Source: Synechococcus sp. UW140 (lineage in GTDB: Bacteria > Cyanobacteriota > Cyanobacteriia > PCC-6307 > Cyanobiaceae). Taken from it: 64,000 nucleotides of DNA. The translations under genes were made by a program, and so were the position numbers. Shown here piece after piece: positions 54,762 through 63,319 of this stretch. Where the stretch lies: assembly GCF_900474295.1 (NCBI RefSeq), contig NZ_UCOB01000003.1, forward strand, positions 230,990 to 294,989, read 5' to 3'. Every line of letters begins with the position of its first letter. The first letter of the stretch is position 1. The notes beneath the pieces were generated by a model. That model saw nothing but the letters and a program-made list of their open reading frames with translations. It made no database searches and had not been told where the DNA came from.

Positions 54762-56356
54762 AGTCGAACACACGCTGGCTGTTCTGGGCAGGCGGTGCCC
54801 TTGTCGCCCTTGTGGTGCTTGGAATGGTGCTGCAAGCCGTTCGCAATCTCCTCTGGGACTTGAGCTACTGGCTCCCCCCCTGGATGGTGGGCCCGGTGCT
54901 GCTGCTCGCCGCCGGGCTGATCGTGGCACTGATCAGCCAGATCGGATGGCCCTGGTACAAGGCATGGAAACGGGAGCTTGACGGGCGCAATGACCCAACC
55001 ACCCAGTTGCCTGCACCACCCGACACACGCCGTCAGGCCGCCGAACAAAGCCTCGAGAGCATCGACCGCCTCCTGGACAAGCTGGATGATGCAGTCAGTC
55101 GCGAGGGCCTACGTCAGGAAAGGGAACGGGTTGCCCAAGAACTGAAGCGTGGAGATCTCACCGTCGTCGTCTTCGGCACTGGATCGAGCGGGAAAACATC
55201 CCTGATCCGGGCACTGCTCAATGAAATTGTGGGAGATGTGGGAGCCGCCATGGGCACCACAACAGAAACACGAACTTATCGGTTACGCCTCAAGGGGATC
55301 CGTCGTGGCCTGCTGCTGCTGGATACACCAGGGATTCTTGAGAGTGGAACGGATGGTCGCGAGCGGGAGCAGGAAGCGCGCCGTCGGGCCAGCAGGGCTG
55401 ATCTGATGTTGGTTGTCGTCGATGGTGACCTGCGCGCCGCTGAGCTGGCGGTGACACGTCATCTGGCCAGCCTCGGCAAACGCCTGCTGCTCGTGCTGAA
55501 CAAATGTGATCTGCGCGGCGAGGAGGAGGAGCGCCGATTGCTGGCGCTCCTCCAGCAACGTTGTGCCGATCTGCTCAGTCCCGCCGACGTGATCGCCGCA
55601 AGTGCCTCGCCACAGTCGGTGCCAAGACCTGGTCAACAGCCGTGGCAACCGCCTCCAGAAGTCGAGGCTCTGCTGCGTCGTCTTGCCAGCGTCCTCCATG
55701 CTGATGGTGAGGAGCTTCTGGCGGACAACATCCTTCTTCAGTGCCGACATCTCGGTGAAACCGGACGTCATCTACTCGATCAGCAACGTCAAATGGAGGC
55801 ACGACGCTGCGTGGACCGATACAGCTGGATCAGCGGCGGCCTCGTGGCTGCAACCCCACTCCCCGGAGTGGACCTTCTCGGCACCGCTGCGGTCAATGCC
55901 CAGATGGTGATCGAGGTGGCGGGAGTCTATGGCGTCACCCTGAACCGCAGCCGTGCTCAAGAACTCGCCGTATCCGTTGGCAGGACGCTTGCTGGTGTGG
56001 GGGTGGTGAAAGGAGGAATCTCTCTGATTGGCACAGCCCTCAGCTTGAACCTGCCAACGCTGTTGCTTGGCAGAGCTGTGCAGGGTGTGGCGGCCGCCTG
56101 GCTCACGCGCATCGCTGGAGCGAGCTTCATCACCTACTTCCAACAGGACCAGGACTGGGGGGACGGTGGGGTACAAGATGTGGTCCAACACCACTACGAC
56201 CTCAACCGGAGGGAGTCTGCTCTGGAGCGCTTTCTTCAGACCGCTGTGAAGAGGGTTGTGGAACCACTGCAACGCCAAGTGCAGAGGAAGCTTCCACCAC
56301 GCCCAGGGCCTCGGGCGGAGGCGGAAGCATCGGACCACGGGAATCCAGGACTGTGA
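54758..56356 (+). CDS. GTPase with DUF697 (YcjF-like) domain
   Basis: A 532-residue protein with two N-terminal membrane helices (about 8-28, 44-64), an Era-like GTPase domain (P-loop FGTGSSGKTSLIRALL near 138, DTPGI, NKCD) and a C-terminal membrane-associated DUF697 region (DRYSWISGGLVAATPLPGVD). GTG 54758 overlaps the PBP stop (GTGA). Coupled expression with the PBP suggests a role in cell-envelope or thylakoid organisation; not proven. Confidence 0.87.
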   Translation: MKSNTRWLFWAGGALVALVVLGMVLQAVRNLLWDLSYWLPPWMVGPVLLLAAGLIVALISQIGWPWYKAWKRELDGRNDPTTQLPAPPDTRRQAAEQSLESIDRLLDKLDDAVSREGLRQERERVAQELKRGDLTVVVFGTGSSGKTSLIRALLNEIVGDVGAAMGTTTETRTYRLRLKGIRRGLLLLDTPGILESGTDGREREQEARRRASRADLMLVVVDGDLRAAELAVTRHLASLGKRLLLVLNKCDLRGEEEERRLLALLQQRCADLLSPADVIAASASPQSVPRPGQQPWQPPPEVEALLRRLASVLHADGEELLADNILLQCRHLGETGRHLLDQQRQMEARRCVDRYSWISGGLVAATPLPGVDLLGTAAVNAQMVIEVAGVYGVTLNRSRAQELAVSVGRTLAGVGVVKGGISLIGTALSLNLPTLLLGRAVQGVAAAWLTRIAGASFITYFQQDQDWGDGGVQDVVQHHYDLNRRESALERFLQTAVKRVVEPLQRQVQRKLPPRPGPRAEAEASDHGNPGL

Positions 56357-56447
56357 TGAGGAGCAAATAGAGCACTCCGATTGCGACAGACAGCGCTCCG
56401 GTCACAATCGCCACCCATCGTCCTCGCGGTGATGCCGGTGCTGCCAT
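56202..56447 (-). CDS. Small single-helix membrane protein
   Basis: An 81-residue protein: RGRWVAIVTGALSVAIGVLY and LLLITVLDSRGPMLPPPPE mark one membrane helix and a Pro-rich exit; the rest is polar and likely disordered. ATG 56447 overlaps the decarboxylase stop (TGATG), which supports translation. Its last 155 bases lie antisense to the 3' end of the GTPase gene. Function unknown. Confidence 0.6.
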   Translation of the reverse strand: MAAPASPRGRWVAIVTGALSVAIGVLYLLLITVLDSRGPMLPPPPEALGVVEASSALGVAVVPQPSSQRSEESAPEQTPSG

Positions 56448-57883
56448 CAAGCGAACTCCCTGGCCGAAGCATTCAGAGTCTCCGCCAACTGTCGCAAGTG
56501 GCTGGTTTGGGTATGAGGATTGCCCAGCACAGCCTTGAGGTAATGAAAGCCGGCGTAGACGGGTCGTGAAAGCATCAGTTTTTGCGTCAACAGGCGCTGA
56601 CGGGTTTTCAGCGACCAAGCCTCAATCTCTGAAGCACTGCCCTGCAACGGACGACAAGCAAGCAAATGGAGCGGACCACTGCTCACTTGGAGCAGGGAAC
56701 CATCCAGGGAGGTCTCAAGACTTTGACGCCGTTCCACAGCAGAGGTGAGCAGCGAGGCGAGTCCTTTTTCGCCCAATTGGCGGAGCCCCAGCCAGAGTTT
56801 GAGCACTTCGGCCGGCCGCGTGCCTTGCAGCCCTTGCTCGCCGCCATGGCCATCCCCCCAGGCAGGCTCCATGTAGGGCAAACCCGTTGCGAACGCATCC
56901 GCGAGGGTTGTGCGATCCGCCACAAGCAACAGTGAAGAGGTTTTGGTGATCCCAAGCAACTTCTGGGGATTGACGGTGATCGAATCCGCCAGACCCAGCC
57001 CCTCCAGCAGGGGGGCGGTGGTGGCCGACAACGCGAAGATCGCCCCGATCGCGCCATCCACATGCAACCAAAGTTGCTCACGCCGGCAGAAATCGGCCAG
57101 ATCGCGCAGGGGGTCGATGGCACCACGCACGGTTGTACCCGCAGTCGCAACAACCGCCAGACATGGGCGCTGCTGGGATCGAAGGGTCTTCAATCGCGTC
57201 TGGAGCAGATCAACCTGGAGACGGCCATCGTCATCCACAGGGATGGTCTGAAGCGCATCGGGGCGCAATCCCATCACCCGAACCGCCTTCGCGAGGGAAA
57301 CATGGGAATCGGCACTGGCGAGCACAACCGCATCAGGATTGTGAGCGAGGCCGAGATGATGGCGGGCCACGACCAAAGCATTCAGATTGCTGAGGCTGCC
57401 GCCGCTGGCCGGTACCCCGCCAGCGGAGACTGGCAAACCAAGGCGACTGGCGAACCAGTTGCAGAGATGCCGCTCCAGCCTGGTGAGGCTGGGAGACAAT
57501 TCTTCAGCGAGAAGATTGTTGTTGAGCCCCGCACAGATCAAATCAGCGGCAATGGATGCGGTGAGTGGAGGCGGATCGAGATGGGCGAGAGCACCTGGAT
57601 GGGAGGGCTGGAAGGCTCCGTCCATCACCCATTGAAGATCGTCCAGCAAACGGCTGCTGGACACCCCCTCCTGTTCAGGCACCACGTCGGGGAGCACCGA
57701 CAGCGTTGGTAAGGGGCCACGACAGTGTGCGTCGCCAAGCCAGCGGCAGAGCTGAGAGGACGCCTGATGGAGGAAACGCTCCAGATCGGGATCCAAACCC
57801 AACGGCGAGGCGAAAGGAGCGAGGGGCTCGGTCGTTGAGGGCTGGAGATTGCCGACCAAGGGCTCGCGATCAACAGCAGTCAT
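56447..57883 (-). CDS. PLP-dependent group II decarboxylase
   Basis: A 478-residue fold-type I decarboxylase related to diaminobutyrate, glutamate and aromatic amino acid decarboxylases. The cofactor site shows SGGSLSNLNALVVARHHLG, HVDGAIGAIFA, and NPQKLLGITKTSS, where the PLP lysine follows Gln rather than the usual His (typically HK). The substrate is unknown. ATG 57883 chosen. It is followed by a coupled membrane-protein gene. Confidence 0.85.
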   Translation of the reverse strand: MTAVDREPLVGNLQPSTTEPLAPFASPLGLDPDLERFLHQASSQLCRWLGDAHCRGPLPTLSVLPDVVPEQEGVSSSRLLDDLQWVMDGAFQPSHPGALAHLDPPPLTASIAADLICAGLNNNLLAEELSPSLTRLERHLCNWFASRLGLPVSAGGVPASGGSLSNLNALVVARHHLGLAHNPDAVVLASADSHVSLAKAVRVMGLRPDALQTIPVDDDGRLQVDLLQTRLKTLRSQQRPCLAVVATAGTTVRGAIDPLRDLADFCRREQLWLHVDGAIGAIFALSATTAPLLEGLGLADSITVNPQKLLGITKTSSLLLVADRTTLADAFATGLPYMEPAWGDGHGGEQGLQGTRPAEVLKLWLGLRQLGEKGLASLLTSAVERRQSLETSLDGSLLQVSSGPLHLLACRPLQGSASEIEAWSLKTRQRLLTQKLMLSRPVYAGFHYLKAVLGNPHTQTSHLRQLAETLNASAREFA

Positions 57884-57944
57884 TCTCCACCGTGATGGCA
57901 CATTGACCAAAGCGAAACCTGGATTCGAAGGCTTGAACGGACCG

Positions 57945-58451
57945 GTGACACTGAATCAGGAGCAACAGAAGTTTTGGATGGGACTGCTGCTCAGACGGGC
58001 AGAAGCGATCGGCCGTGAAGGAGAAGTACCAGTGAGCGCAGTGATTCTCGACAGGCGCGGACACTGCATCGGATTCGGAGGCAACACCCGTGAGCGGGAC
58101 CAAGATCCCCTCGGCCATGCTGAACTCGTGGCGATGCGTCAAGCCAGCCGTCTGAGAGGCGACTGGCGTTTCAATGACTGCACACTGCTGGTGACTTTGG
58201 AACCCTGCCCAATGTGCGCCGGTGCCCTGGTGCAGGCCCGAGTGGGTCATCTGATCTATGCGGCCAAAGATCCAAAACGCGGGGCGATGGGCAGCACCAT
58301 GAACCTGGCAGAACACTGCAGCGCCCATCACGTCATGCAAGTGACAGGCGGTGTTCTGGAGGAGCAGGCCAGCGCCATGCTGGCCACGTGGTTCAGGCAG
58401 CGGCGACGGCGCCCAGACGGAAGCGTGGAAGCTCGGTCTCGAACAAGTTGA
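57945..58451 (+). CDS. tadA: tRNA-specific adenosine deaminase TadA
   Basis: A 168-residue zinc deaminase that makes inosine-34 in tRNA-Arg(ACG). HAELVAMRQASRLRGDW gives the HAE catalytic motif and TLEPCPMCAGALVQARV the PCxxC zinc site. GTG 57945 places the conserved WM near residue 11; ATG 57978 is an alternative shorter start. The 3' end overlaps the convergent aminotransferase by 59 bases. Confidence 0.9.
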   Translation: MTLNQEQQKFWMGLLLRRAEAIGREGEVPVSAVILDRRGHCIGFGGNTRERDQDPLGHAELVAMRQASRLRGDWRFNDCTLLVTLEPCPMCAGALVQARVGHLIYAAKDPKRGAMGSTMNLAEHCSAHHVMQVTGGVLEEQASAMLATWFRQRRRRPDGSVEARSRTS

Positions 58452-59577
58452 GCAGTCGATTCACGTTGTCGGGCTTGGAGTTGTAGCCCATCAGGCCTAT
58501 GCGCCAGATCTTGCCTGCAAGGGTGCCGAGGCCACCGCCGACTTCAATGCCGTGCTCATTGAGCAGATGTTGAGTGAACGCCTTGCCGTCGACGCCCTCA
58601 GGGATACGAACCGTGGTGAGCGTAGGCAGACGCAAATGCTCAGGGGCATGCATCACAAGGCCCTGACTCTCAAGACCAGCCCAGAGGGCTTCAGCATTAG
58701 TGCGATGACGTGCCCAGGCCTGTTCCAGGCCCTCTTCGGCGAGCAAGCGCAGTGCTTCCCGCATACCGAAGTTCATGTTGACAGGTGCGGTGTGGTGATA
58801 AACCCTGTCACTGCCCCAGTACTGGTTGAGCAGAGAGACATCGAGATACCAGTTGGGCACCTTGTCTTTACGGGCAGCCAGCTTCTCTTCCGCGCGCGGC
58901 CCCATGGTGAACGGGCCAAGCCCTGGAGGGCAGCTCAGACCTTTCTGGCTGCAGCTATAGGCCAGATCCACCTTCCAGTCGTCAAGGAAGACGGGGACTC
59001 CTCCCAGGGACGTGACCGTATCCAGCAAGAGCAAACAATTGTGCTTGCGACAGAGATCTCCGATCCCATCCATCGGCTGGCAAATACCAGTCGATGTCTC
59101 GGCATGCACCATCGCGAGGATCGCAGGCTTGTGCTCAATCAGAGCGGCTTCGATGTCCTCAAACGCGAAGGCTTCACCCCAGGGCTTCTCAACAACCCGC
59201 ACATCGGCTCGATATCGGCCGGCCATATCAACCAGACGATTGCCGAAGTAGCCCTTCACCGCCACCAAAACCCTGTCTCCGGGCTCGATGGTGTTAGCGA
59301 GGGTCGCCTCCATGGCGGAACTGCCCGTGCCACTCATGGGCAGGGTGAGGCGATTGTCGGTCTGCCAGGCGTAGCGGAGGAGTTCTTGAACCTCCGCCAT
59401 CAACTCCACATACAGCGGGTCGAGGTGGCCGATCGGTGTGCGGGACAAGGCCCGAAGCACCGTGGGGTCAGCATTGGATGGCCCTGGGCCCAGCAACAAC
59501 CGATCAGGCGTTGCTATCGGGCTCAGAGACCGGCGATGGCACGGATCAACCGAGGGGTGAGAGTGCGATGTCGCCAA
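58393..59577 (-). CDS. Class V aminotransferase (alanine/serine-glyoxylate type)
   Basis: A 394-residue PLP enzyme. LLLGPGPSNADPTVLRAL opens the family, MSGTGSSAMEATLAN binds PLP phosphate, and CSQKGLSCPPGL contains the Schiff-base lysine. In cyanobacteria this enzyme probably serves photorespiratory glyoxylate to glycine conversion. Older annotations call relatives a soluble hydrogenase subunit, which is not supported here. It lies between tadA and apcF, close to glnA. Confidence 0.9.
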   Translation of the reverse strand: MATSHSHPSVDPCHRRSLSPIATPDRLLLGPGPSNADPTVLRALSRTPIGHLDPLYVELMAEVQELLRYAWQTDNRLTLPMSGTGSSAMEATLANTIEPGDRVLVAVKGYFGNRLVDMAGRYRADVRVVEKPWGEAFAFEDIEAALIEHKPAILAMVHAETSTGICQPMDGIGDLCRKHNCLLLLDTVTSLGGVPVFLDDWKVDLAYSCSQKGLSCPPGLGPFTMGPRAEEKLAARKDKVPNWYLDVSLLNQYWGSDRVYHHTAPVNMNFGMREALRLLAEEGLEQAWARHRTNAEALWAGLESQGLVMHAPEHLRLPTLTTVRIPEGVDGKAFTQHLLNEHGIEVGGGLGTLAGKIWRIGLMGYNSKPDNVNRLLNLFETELPRFRLGAVAAA

Positions 59578-59656
59578 AGCCCAAGAAGCAAATCGTGCGA
59601 AGCAGCCTACGCAGTCAGCTCACCCACTCTGAAATAAATGTTGGATTGCAACGCGA

Positions 59657-60181
59657 TCAGCGCTTGCGAACGTCGGTCGCTGCCAATCCCTCAGCCATGT
59701 GTTCAAAAGGCTGACGCACTAGAGGGCAGCGTTCAATTGCGAGCCCGTCGGCAAGGAGCATCTCGCAGACAACGTCAGCAAGAAGGACAATGCTGCGCAC
59801 GGTGGGACCGGTGGGAACTCCCAGGCTCTTGTAGGTGTCATCAAGACCATTGAGGACACGTTCGTTGAGAATCGTGCTGTCTCCGGCCACCAGCGCATAG
59901 CTGGCGTAACGCAGGAAATAGTCCATGTCGCGAAGGCAGGCAGCCAGGCGACGGGTGGTGTAAGCATTGCCACCAGGCAAGAGAAGCTCTGGATCACCCT
60001 TGAAGAGTCTTTGGCTAGCTTCGCGAACGATTTCGGTGGCTTCGCGATTGATCAGCTCTACGGCTTGCAAGCGCAAGCTCGATTCACCGAGATAGCCATC
60101 GATGCTGTCAATGGCGTTGCGATCGAGATAACGACCTAACTGGTCGTAACGACCGATCAACCCGGTGATGGCATCACGCAT
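59657..60181 (-). CDS. apcF: Allophycocyanin beta-18 subunit ApcF
   Basis: A 174-residue phycobiliprotein beta-type chain of the phycobilisome core. GGNAYTTRRLAACLRDMDYF has the chromophore Cys, and YASYALVAGDSTILNERVL and GVPTGPTVRSIVLL match ApcF rather than ApcB. It is part of the core terminal emitter that passes energy to photosystem II. It is divergent from glnA. Confidence 0.9.
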   Translation of the reverse strand: MRDAITGLIGRYDQLGRYLDRNAIDSIDGYLGESSLRLQAVELINREATEIVREASQRLFKGDPELLLPGGNAYTTRRLAACLRDMDYFLRYASYALVAGDSTILNERVLNGLDDTYKSLGVPTGPTVRSIVLLADVVCEMLLADGLAIERCPLVRQPFEHMAEGLAATDVRKR

Positions 60182-60254
60182 GGCGAAGGCTTTAACGGTA
60201 TCAGGATGAAACGTAACACCATCAATCGGCGCAGAACCCCGATGCGCGCTGCGA

Positions 60255-60270
60255 TGTCACCAAGTTGACA
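60255..60270. promoter_or_regulatory. Candidate NtcA-like operator in the apcF-glnA intergenic region
   Basis: A perfect inverted repeat TGTCACCAAGTTGACA: arms TGTCA/TGACA with a 6-base spacer, so GTC-N8-GAC against the NtcA consensus GTA-N8-TAC. NtcA activates glnA in cyanobacteria. The two central-arm deviations and the 135-base distance to the glnA ATG lower confidence. Confidence 0.4.
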
Positions 60271-60404
60271 GAAACGGTTACCAATCCTGCCTGAATCGAC
60301 AAGCCAAAGCGTCCAACAGAAAAAGTGTGCCCCTTGATACAAAAACCCCCCTAATGGCTGCTTACGGTCGTTTGGACACTTAATGGTGAGCCTCGCTGGA
60401 TCCC

Positions 60405-61823
60405 ATGGGCAAGACCGCACAGGACGTTCTCAACGCAATCAAGAACGAAGGCATTGAACTGATTGACCTGAAGTTCACTGACCTGCACGGGAAGTGGCAG
60501 CACCTCACAGTCTGCGCCGATCTGGTGGATGAGGACGCCTTCCGAGATGGCCTCGCGTTCGATGGCTCTTCCATCCGCGGGTGGAAGGCCATCAACAAAT
60601 CCGACATGTCGATGGTTCCAGACCCCAGCACCGCCTGGGTGGATCCCTTCTATCGCCACAAGACGTTGAGCATGATCTGCTCAATTCAAGACCCACGCAC
60701 TGGGAAGCCATACGATCGCTGCCCCCGAGCCCTGGCCCAGAAGGCTCTGAACTACATGGCCAGCACCGGCCTGGCCGATACCGCCTTCTTTGGTCCCGAG
60801 CCTGAGTTTTTCATCTTCGACGACGTTCGCTACGAAAGTGCCAACGGCTCAAGCTCCTATAGCGTCGACTCGATCGAGGCTCCCTGGAATACCAACCGGG
60901 TTGAGGAAGGCGGCAACCTCGCCAACAAGATTCAGCTGAAAGAGGGTTACTTTCCCGTTTCGCCGAACGACACATCCCAAGACATCCGCAGCGAAATGCT
61001 GCTGACCATGGGCTCCCTTGGTGTTCCCATCGAGAAACAGCACCACGAAGTCGCCACAGCACAGCACGAACTCGGCATGAAGTTCGCTGAGCTCATCCAG
61101 GCTGCAGACAACGTCATGACGTACAAGTACGTCGTGCGCAATGTGGCCAAGAAGTACGGCAAAACGGCCACCTTCATGCCGAAGCCAATCTTCGCTGACA
61201 ACGGCAGTGGCATGCATGTGCACCAAAGCCTTTGGAAAGCAGGTCAACCGTTGTTCTTCGCCCCAGGCACGTACGCCGACCTGTCGGATACAGCACGCTG
61301 GTACATCGGCGGCATCCTCAAGCACGCCCCTTCCTTCCTGGCCTTCACCAACCCCACAACCAATAGCTACAAGCGGCTTGTGCCTGGCTTTGAAGCACCG
61401 GTGAATCTGGTGTACTCCGAGGGCAACCGCTCCGCAGCCGTGCGCATCCCGCTCACAGGTCCTAGCCCCAAAGCCAAGCGCCTTGAGTTCCGCTCCGGCG
61501 ATGCTCTAGCCAACCCTTACCTGGCCTTCAGCGCCATGATGATGGCTGGACTCGACGGGATTAAAAACCAACTCGACCCAGGCGATGGCCTCGACAAAGA
61601 TCTGTTCGAGATGCCTGCGGAAGAACTGGCCAAGATCGATACGGTGCCCGCTTCACTGAACGGTGCTCTGGAAGCGCTTCATGCAGATCACCACTATCTG
61701 CTTGAAGGTGGCGTCTTCACGCAAGACTTCATCGACAACTGGATTGACATTAAGTACGAGGAAGTTCAACAGCTTCGCCAGCGCCCCCATCCCCACGAGT
61801 TCACCATGTACTACGACGCCTGA
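60405..61823 (+). CDS. glnA: Glutamine synthetase type I
   Basis: A 472-residue enzyme that makes glutamine from glutamate, ammonium and ATP. Signatures are [41 protein letters not shown], and the C-terminal adenylation-loop-equivalent region. The C-terminal FTMYYDA is duplicated 1520 bases downstream. A strong terminator follows. Confidence 0.97.
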   Translation: MGKTAQDVLNAIKNEGIELIDLKFTDLHGKWQHLTVCADLVDEDAFRDGLAFDGSSIRGWKAINKSDMSMVPDPSTAWVDPFYRHKTLSMICSIQDPRTGKPYDRCPRALAQKALNYMASTGLADTAFFGPEPEFFIFDDVRYESANGSSSYSVDSIEAPWNTNRVEEGGNLANKIQLKEGYFPVSPNDTSQDIRSEMLLTMGSLGVPIEKQHHEVATAQHELGMKFAELIQAADNVMTYKYVVRNVAKKYGKTATFMPKPIFADNGSGMHVHQSLWKAGQPLFFAPGTYADLSDTARWYIGGILKHAPSFLAFTNPTTNSYKRLVPGFEAPVNLVYSEGNRSAAVRIPLTGPSPKAKRLEFRSGDALANPYLAFSAMMMAGLDGIKNQLDPGDGLDKDLFEMPAEELAKIDTVPASLNGALEALHADHHYLLEGGVFTQDFIDNWIDIKYEEVQQLRQRPHPHEFTMYYDA

Positions 61824-62009
61824 TCAAACAGGATTAGTAGCACTAGCAGACTTGATTGTCTCTCAATGGCTCCCAAAACGGGAGCCATTTTTTTGAGTGG
61901 GAATCGATTAACAGCCAGTTCAGAACTGCTTGGGCCTGGTGTCTAGCGACCTTCAGAGCCCGATTCATTGGATCGCTGACAAACACGTTCAATCCTTACA
62001 AGCTCAGCA
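61800..62009 (+). repeat. Direct repeat copy 1 (glnA 3' end plus terminator), 210 bp
   Basis: Identical over all 210 bases to 63320-63529. It starts exactly at the codon for the Phe of FTMYYDA and includes the glnA stop, the terminator and 115 further bases. Confidence 0.95.
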
Positions 62010-62262
62010 ACTGAATCGAGGCTTTCATTCCCGTCAGCGTCATTCTCTCCTAATCCACTCACCCACCAGTAGGTCGCTGGATTAGGGGATATTTCGTCTG
62101 TTCTAAGGCACTTGTGCACTGCTGGCCCCTATATCTCCAAAGGCCACGATGCGCTCCTACCCTCTGCCTTTACTGGTGAGCATCCGAATGCCATCAATAC
62201 CAGAAGGACGTGGGTCTTCATCGCTATCCTTTCTTGTTAAATCACTATAGCGTCAAAACTAC
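61824..62262. other. Non-coding stretch of 439 bases after glnA
   Basis: Holds the glnA terminator, the rest of direct repeat copy 1 and, at 62049-62086, a 9-bp inverted repeat (CCTAATCCA/TGGATTAGG) around a 20-base loop. No gene is supported. Confidence 0.6.
61865..61894 (+). terminator. glnA intrinsic terminator
   Basis: A perfect 10-bp stem AATGGCTCCC/GGGAGCCATT with an AAAAC loop followed by a T-run. It lies 42 bases after the glnA stop. An identical copy is at 63385-63414. Confidence 0.92.
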
Positions 62263-62652
62263 TTACTTAAATGCGGGTGAATTAGGATAAAGCCTCTTCA
62301 ATTCTCCGCAGATCAAATTTGTATAGTCAGTAACTAACCGAACCGCATCTTTTGCGCTAAGATCATATGAGTCCCAATAATATCTTGACTTTTCAAGGTT
62401 CTCACAGTCAAGAAATCCAACCCCAGAGAAGGATCTGCCTTTCATAGAAAGCCCGAGATTGTCGTAATCAAATCGAACAGCAAACACCTTTAAATGTGGA
62501 GACCAAATGAAAGTAGTTGATCCACTTGGGTTACCCGCTTTCTCAGCTTTCAGAGTTAACGTTCCACCGTCCCACTCGGCGGCAGCCGCAGTAGTCACTA
62601 GAGAACCTGAGGCGGATAGCAAGAGTCCTAGGGCAAACAACTTGATTCGCAT
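62263..62652 (-). CDS. Small secreted protein with signal peptide
   Basis: A 129-residue protein with a clear signal peptide (KLFALGLLLSASGSLVTTAAA, cleavage near residue 25). The mature part is beta-rich and polar (STTFIWSPHLKVFAVRFDYD) with two Cys about 40 residues apart that could form a disulfide. No family is recognised; expected in the periplasm. Cargo of the glnA-end islet. Confidence 0.7.
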   Translation of the reverse strand: MRIKLFALGLLLSASGSLVTTAAAAEWDGGTLTLKAEKAGNPSGSTTFIWSPHLKVFAVRFDYDNLGLSMKGRSFSGVGFLDCENLEKSRYYWDSYDLSAKDAVRLVTDYTNLICGELKRLYPNSPAFK

Positions 62653-62778
62653 AACTACTAGGCAGCTATACTGAATCTAGGCATACGACATTCTGATTGC
62701 TGAGACCTAAATAGCACCGGTTTGCAAGATGCCACTCTCTGAATACCTTGGGGCTTGGTCTCCGTTTGGTTGACTCCA

Positions 62779-62967
62779 ATGCCAGAGAACTGGATTCCAG
62801 GGCTTCAGCCTCCTAAGCCCTCCGCTGCCGACCTCAAGAAAGGACCAACTGTCGAGGGTGTCTCTGAAGAGGGAAAGAACGAGAAAGTCATCTCTCTGGA
62901 AGAACTAGTGCAAGCCAAGGAATCAGGCTTCGAGGTTCCCAATGAAGGACGTGCCCCCGACTTCTAG
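62779..62967 (+). CDS. Small acidic hypothetical protein
   Basis: A 62-residue polar protein starting MPENWIPGLQPPKPSAADLK, rich in Glu, Lys and Pro, with VISLEELVQAKESGFEVPNE near the end. No membrane segment. It ends 3 bases before the convergent DUF3104 stop. Function unknown; it could be a small regulator or accessory protein of the islet. Confidence 0.5.
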   Translation: MPENWIPGLQPPKPSAADLKKGPTVEGVSEEGKNEKVISLEELVQAKESGFEVPNEGRAPDF

Positions 62968-62970
62968 GGC

Positions 62971-63171
62971 TCAGTCGCTTCTCGGCAGGATTTGAGTCAC
63001 GAGGTCTGCGTTGACCCAGCGGATCACCTGGCCCATCCACCAATCCTTGTCAGACTTCTCGCCGGTCAGATAGTCGTGTTTCACGATCACCGTCATGCCT
63101 GGAGCCACGCTCAAGAAGATCGGCTGATCTGAAGGGTCCTGTTGGTTGTAGATCCCGTGATCGGCTGACAC
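62971..63171 (-). CDS. DUF3104-family protein with internal deletion
   Basis: A 66-residue protein. The N-terminal strand (FLSVAPGMTVIVKHD), DKDWWMGQVI and RWVNADLVTQIL match DUF3104, but the central segment of about 22 residues (GGARDP... to the second VI) found in the other copy at 19289-19474 is missing, joining WWMGQVI directly to RWVNAD in frame. The start is GTG 63171; the frame upstream closes at TAG. Function unknown. Confidence 0.65.
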   Translation of the reverse strand: MSADHGIYNQQDPSDQPIFLSVAPGMTVIVKHDYLTGEKSDKDWWMGQVIRWVNADLVTQILPRSD

Positions 63172-63319
63172 GCTCTCGAAGCTAGGACGCCTGTACTAGG
63201 CACTCAATGATGATCTGGTCAGTTGTCACCAAAGCTGTCACCAAAACGGCAGAATCATGATAGAAGCAGAATCCAGGCTGTGACTTGTGTTTTAGCGATG
63301 TTGGCAGTGTATTAAGACA

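Larger units (their letters stand above)
62010..63319. mobile_element. Candidate islet between the two glnA-end repeats
   Basis: 1310 bases of unrelated DNA between two identical 210-bp repeats. It carries a secreted-protein gene, a small acidic protein gene and a DUF3104 gene. No integrase, transposase or tRNA is present. Read as an insertion or tandem-duplication product that kept glnA and its terminator intact. Confidence 0.5.

Noticed and set aside
61985..62009. CGTTCA-containing stem near glnA as a glutamine riboswitch
   Set aside because: The conserved GGAAGTAGG-type element is missing and the position is downstream of glnA, not in a leader.
63225..63245. Tandem GTCACCAAA as a CRISPR-like or phage repeat
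   Set aside because: Only two short copies with a 3-base spacer; no array.
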